Shown one piece after another: positions 61,840 through 64,000 of a DNA stretch of 64,000 nt. Each line of letters begins with the position of its first letter. Position 1 is the stretch's first letter. The notes beneath the pieces were generated by a model. It worked only from the letters and a program-made list of their open reading frames with translations. It was not told where the DNA came from and searched no databases. The stretch is from Pyruvatibacter sp. HU-CL02332 (GTDB lineage Bacteria; Pseudomonadota; Alphaproteobacteria; CGMCC-115125). The position numbers were made by a program, and so were the translations under genes. Location of the stretch: contig NZ_BAABWK010000002.1 in NCBI RefSeq assembly GCF_040362765.1, forward strand, positions 372,001 through 436,000, in the 5' to 3' direction.

Positions 61840-63036
61840 ATGACCGCACCTGCCTCCACCGCCGTGCTGATTGTCGCTGCCGGACGTGGCCATCGATTTG
61901 GGGGCGAGTTGCCCAAGCAATACGCCCAGCTGCGCGGCGCCCCGGTCCTTAGCCACACGCTGCGGGCTTTTCTCAAACATCCTGATGTAACTCATGTCGT
62001 GACCGCTATTCACCCGGATGATCGGGAGATGTATGACGCAGCCGCACAGGCATCTGGTGCCGGGGACAAGCTCCTTCCCCCTGTGCATGGCGGCGCTGAA
62101 AGACAGGACTCTGTTCGCTTTGGGCTAGAGGCACTCGAGGCGCTCTCGCCTTCCAAGGTCCTGATCCAGGACGGCGCTCGGCCGCTTGCAAGCGCCGGCC
62201 TGATAACGCGGGTCATAGATGCACTTGACGATCATGCGGCCGCTTTGCCGTGTGTCGCCGTTACTGACACCCTCAAACGTGTAGCCGATGGGCTGGTGGG
62301 TGAAACAGTCGATCGAACCGGCCTTGCCCGTGCGCAGACACCACAGGGCTTCCGATACAATGACATTCTGACAGCTCATCGTGCTGTCGCCGGAGATGCT
62401 CTCACAGATGATGCTGCGGTTGCTGAACATGCAAAGATGGCAATAGGTCTGGTCGACGGCGCGGAGGATAACTTGAAAATCACCACACAGGACGATCTGG
62501 TTCGCGCCGATGGACTGATGGCCGCGCGCCTTGGAGATGTCCGAACGGGATCAGGCTTTGACGTACACAAGTTTGACGCCCCCGGCACGGCAAGCGAAAT
62601 CATGCTGTGCGGCATTCCGGTCCCCCACGATTGCGACACTGTTGGCCACTCTGACGCTGATGTCGGCCTTCACGCGCTTACAGATGCTATTTTGGGCTCC
62701 ATTGGAGCCGGCGACATCGGCGAGCATTTTCCACCCAGCGATCCACAGTGGAAGGGCGCTGCGTCCTGGAAGTTTCTGGCTCATGCAGCATCTCTCGTCA
62801 CAGACCGAGGCGGCGTGATTGCAAGTGCAGACATCACCATCATATGCGAGCGCCCCAAGGTTGGACCGCACCGTCCTGCAATGCGTAAACGGGTTGCTGA
62901 AATTCTCTCCATTGCTGAAGACAGGGTATCCGTGAAAGCGACAACCACCGAAGCGCTCGGATTTACCGGCCGGCGCGAAGGCATAGCCGCACAATCCATC
63001 GCCACTGTGCGGTTGCCTCTCGCGGCAGAGCTATGA
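61840..63036 (+). CDS. ispDF: Bifunctional IspD/IspF (MEP pathway)
   Basis: The 398-residue fusion carries an N-terminal cytidylyltransferase ('LIVAAGRGHRFGGELPKQYA', 'ILIQDGARPLASAG'-like 'VLIQDGARPLASAG', 'RAQTPQGFRYNDILTAH', to about residue 230) and a C-terminal IspF ('RTGSGFDVHKFD', 'GHSDADVGLHALTDAILGSI', 'GDIGEHFPPSDPQWKGAASW', 'ITIICERPKVGPHRPAMRKR'). It converts MEP to CDP-ME and CDP-ME-2-phosphate to cyclic MEcPP in isoprenoid synthesis. The fusion is typical of Alphaproteobacteria. The stop overlaps the pgpA ATG by 4 bases. Confidence 0.97.
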   Translation: MTAPASTAVLIVAAGRGHRFGGELPKQYAQLRGAPVLSHTLRAFLKHPDVTHVVTAIHPDDREMYDAAAQASGAGDKLLPPVHGGAERQDSVRFGLEALEALSPSKVLIQDGARPLASAGLITRVIDALDDHAAALPCVAVTDTLKRVADGLVGETVDRTGLARAQTPQGFRYNDILTAHRAVAGDALTDDAAVAEHAKMAIGLVDGAEDNLKITTQDDLVRADGLMAARLGDVRTGSGFDVHKFDAPGTASEIMLCGIPVPHDCDTVGHSDADVGLHALTDAILGSIGAGDIGEHFPPSDPQWKGAASWKFLAHAASLVTDRGGVIASADITIICERPKVGPHRPAMRKRVAEILSIAEDRVSVKATTTEALGFTGRREGIAAQSIATVRLPLAAEL

Positions 63037-63533
63037 GCCGGTATCTGACACCCTTGCCGCAGGGCCTTAGATTTACCGACCCCGTCGTCGTGGTTGCTAC
63101 GTTCGGTGGATCCGGATTGCTGCGCCCAGCACCCGGCACCTGGGGCTCAATTGCGGCGGTGTTTGCCGCCCTCCCCTTTGCCATTCTCGGTGGCCCAGTG
63201 GTTCTGTCCATTGCTGCCATTGCTGCATTCCTGATCGGACTTTGGGCAACGGAAAAATACATTGCTGCTTCCCGCAATCATGACCCCAGCGAAGTGGTGA
63301 TTGATGAAGTCGCTGCCATGTGGCTCGTGATGGCCGCCCTGCCGCCAAACCCGATTTTCTACCTGCTTGGGTTTGCCTTTTTCAGATTGTTCGACATCTG
63401 GAAGCCCTGGCCGATCAGAGGTCTGGAAAAACGTGTGGCCGGTGAAATGGGTGTCATGGTTGATGACCTGGTTGCCGCAATCTATGCAATCATGGCCGCA
63501 TGGATCGCGGGCATTGCTTTCTTCACCGCCTGA
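63033..63533 (+). CDS. pgpA: Phosphatidylglycerophosphatase A
   Basis: The 166-residue membrane protein has the PgpA motifs 'LLRPAPGTWGSIAAVFAALP' and 'HDPSEVVIDEVAAMWLVMAA' with the catalytic acidic residues, followed by 'FFRLFDIWKPWPIRGLEKRV' and 'GEMGVMVDDLVAAIYAIMAA'. Several hydrophobic spans are present. It dephosphorylates phosphatidylglycerol phosphate. It overlaps ispDF by 4 bases. The TGA stop (63531-63533) is in the same frame as the following cinA-like gene. Confidence 0.94.
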   Translation: MSRYLTPLPQGLRFTDPVVVVATFGGSGLLRPAPGTWGSIAAVFAALPFAILGGPVVLSIAAIAAFLIGLWATEKYIAASRNHDPSEVVIDEVAAMWLVMAALPPNPIFYLLGFAFFRLFDIWKPWPIRGLEKRVAGEMGVMVDDLVAAIYAIMAAWIAGIAFFTA

Positions 63534-63536
63534 GCT

Positions 63537-63543
63537 GAGAGGA
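63537..63543 (+). promoter_or_regulatory. Ribosome-binding site that points to a non-AUG start
   Basis: GAGAGGA lies 3 bases after the pgpA stop codon. ATC (63549) and ATT (63552) follow at 5 and 8 bases and are the only plausible start codons at normal distance, since no ATG, GTG or TTG occurs there in the frame of the cinA-like gene. Confidence 0.55.
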
Positions 63544-63548
63544 CAAAG

Positions 63549-64000
63549 ATCATTTTCCCCGGACCCATCAGCAAGCTGGCACAACTCGTTCTGTCTGATG
63601 CCCAGGCCAAAAACCTCAAAGTGGCAACGGCCGAATCCTGCACGGGCGGTCTGGTTGCCGCGTGCCTGACAGATATTGCCGGCTCATCGGCCGTCGTGGA
63701 TGCTGGATTCGTTACCTATTCCAACGAGGCTAAACGGGGATTGCTTGGCGTTCCCGGAGACATGATTGCCGACTTTGGTGCCGTCAGCGAGCCCGTTGCT
63801 CGGGCAATGGCCGAAGGTGCAATTTCCCATTCTCGGGCAGATGTATCGGTTTCAATTACCGGTGTAGCCGGCCCGGGCGGCGGCACTCCAATGAAGCCGG
63901 TGGGACTCGTCCACTTTGCCAGCGCCAGACGCGATGGACGCATCGTTCATGACAGCCATCGATTTGGTGATATTGGCCGCACTGAAGTCCGGATGAAGGC
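63549..64000 (+). CDS. CinA-like nicotinamide-nucleotide amidohydrolase, 3' truncated
   Basis: From about 63615 the frame gives '[20 protein letters not shown]' followed by '[20 protein letters not shown]', '[20 protein letters not shown]' and '[20 protein letters not shown]', which is the C-terminal CinA (PncC) domain, a deamidase of nicotinamide mononucleotide with its catalytic Ser in the ESCTGG motif. The gene leaves the window at 64000. The N-terminal helix upstream ('[16 protein letters not shown]') fits the family and is coded by a frame without ATG, GTG or TTG; ATC at 63549 or ATT at 63552 are the candidates, and GTG at 63621 would cut off the first helix. The place after ispDF-pgpA is conserved in Alphaproteobacteria. 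The start is the uncertain part. Confidence 0.88.
   Translation, partial: MIFPGPISKLAQLVLSDAQAKNLKVATAESCTGGLVAACLTDIAGSSAVVDAGFVTYSNEAKRGLLGVPGDMIADFGAVSEPVARAMAEGAISHSRADVSVSITGVAGPGGGTPMKPVGLVHFASARRDGRIVHDSHRFGDIGRTEVRMK

Noticed and set aside
1-64000. CRISPR array, insertion sequence or prophage
   Set aside because: No regularly spaced direct repeats, transposase, integrase or phage structural genes were seen anywhere in the window.

Overview
The window reads as one contiguous chromosomal stretch of a free-living, probably marine or aquatic alphaproteobacterium of moderately high GC content. The strongest evidence is the block dusB-ntrB-ntrC-ntrY-ntrX-trkA-trkH-dat-hfq-hflX, followed further on by a fused ispDF with pgpA and cinA, an arrangement typical of Alphaproteobacteria. 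An IalB-type periplasmic protein, a TrkA/TrkH pair, HspQ, a DUF3147 protein and a Cu/Zn SOD fit the same group. I would guess the Parvibaculum/Pyruvatibacter neighbourhood of Hyphomicrobiales-like bacteria, but no 16S gene is present to confirm it. No phage, transposon, integrase or CRISPR array was seen.

Positions 1-8400 hold mixed single genes: the end of an IalB-like gene, a 42-residue membrane peptide, a hexapeptide acyltransferase, an Old Yellow Enzyme, a DUF1835 protein, a small membrane protein, a VOC protein, HspQ, an MscS channel, a lipoprotein and an Hsp20 chaperone with a sigma-32-like promoter. Positions 8410-17539 are a catabolic cluster that looks like an acyclic terpene (citronellyl/geranyl-CoA) or branched acyl-CoA pathway: TetR and acyl-CoA dehydrogenase on the minus strand, divergent from atuA-, atuC-, atuE- and atuF-like genes and a DinB-like protein, with a perfect TetR-type operator in the shared promoter region.

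Positions 17553-27659 hold an RhlE helicase with an unusual run of inverted repeats in its 5' region, a membrane-anchored sulfatase, a lipoprotein formylglycine-generating enzyme, a TetR regulator, an RND pump with its lipoprotein adaptor, and a transglutaminase-like protein. The sulfatase promoter and the TetR promoter carry the same 11-base motif in matching pseudo-palindromes, which suggests one regulon. A tRNA-Ser(UGA) follows at 27906-27993.

Positions 28332-37343 are mostly core: rlpA, D,D-carboxypeptidase, tmk, holB, metG and tatD packed as an operon with one- to few-base overlaps, then sodC with a clear terminator. Positions 37430-48260 hold small enzymes (metallo-beta-lactamase folds, GNAT, VOC, three SDRs, CDGSH, PPOX flavoprotein), a GPH-type transporter, mazG and a pectinacetylesterase-like protein.

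Positions 48264-61598 are the minus-strand regulatory block listed above, which ties nitrogen sensing (NtrB/C, NtrY/X), K+ uptake, RNA regulation (Hfq) and a ribosome-associated GTPase together. The window closes with ispDF, pgpA and a cinA-like gene that lacks any conventional start codon and lies in frame behind the pgpA stop codon.
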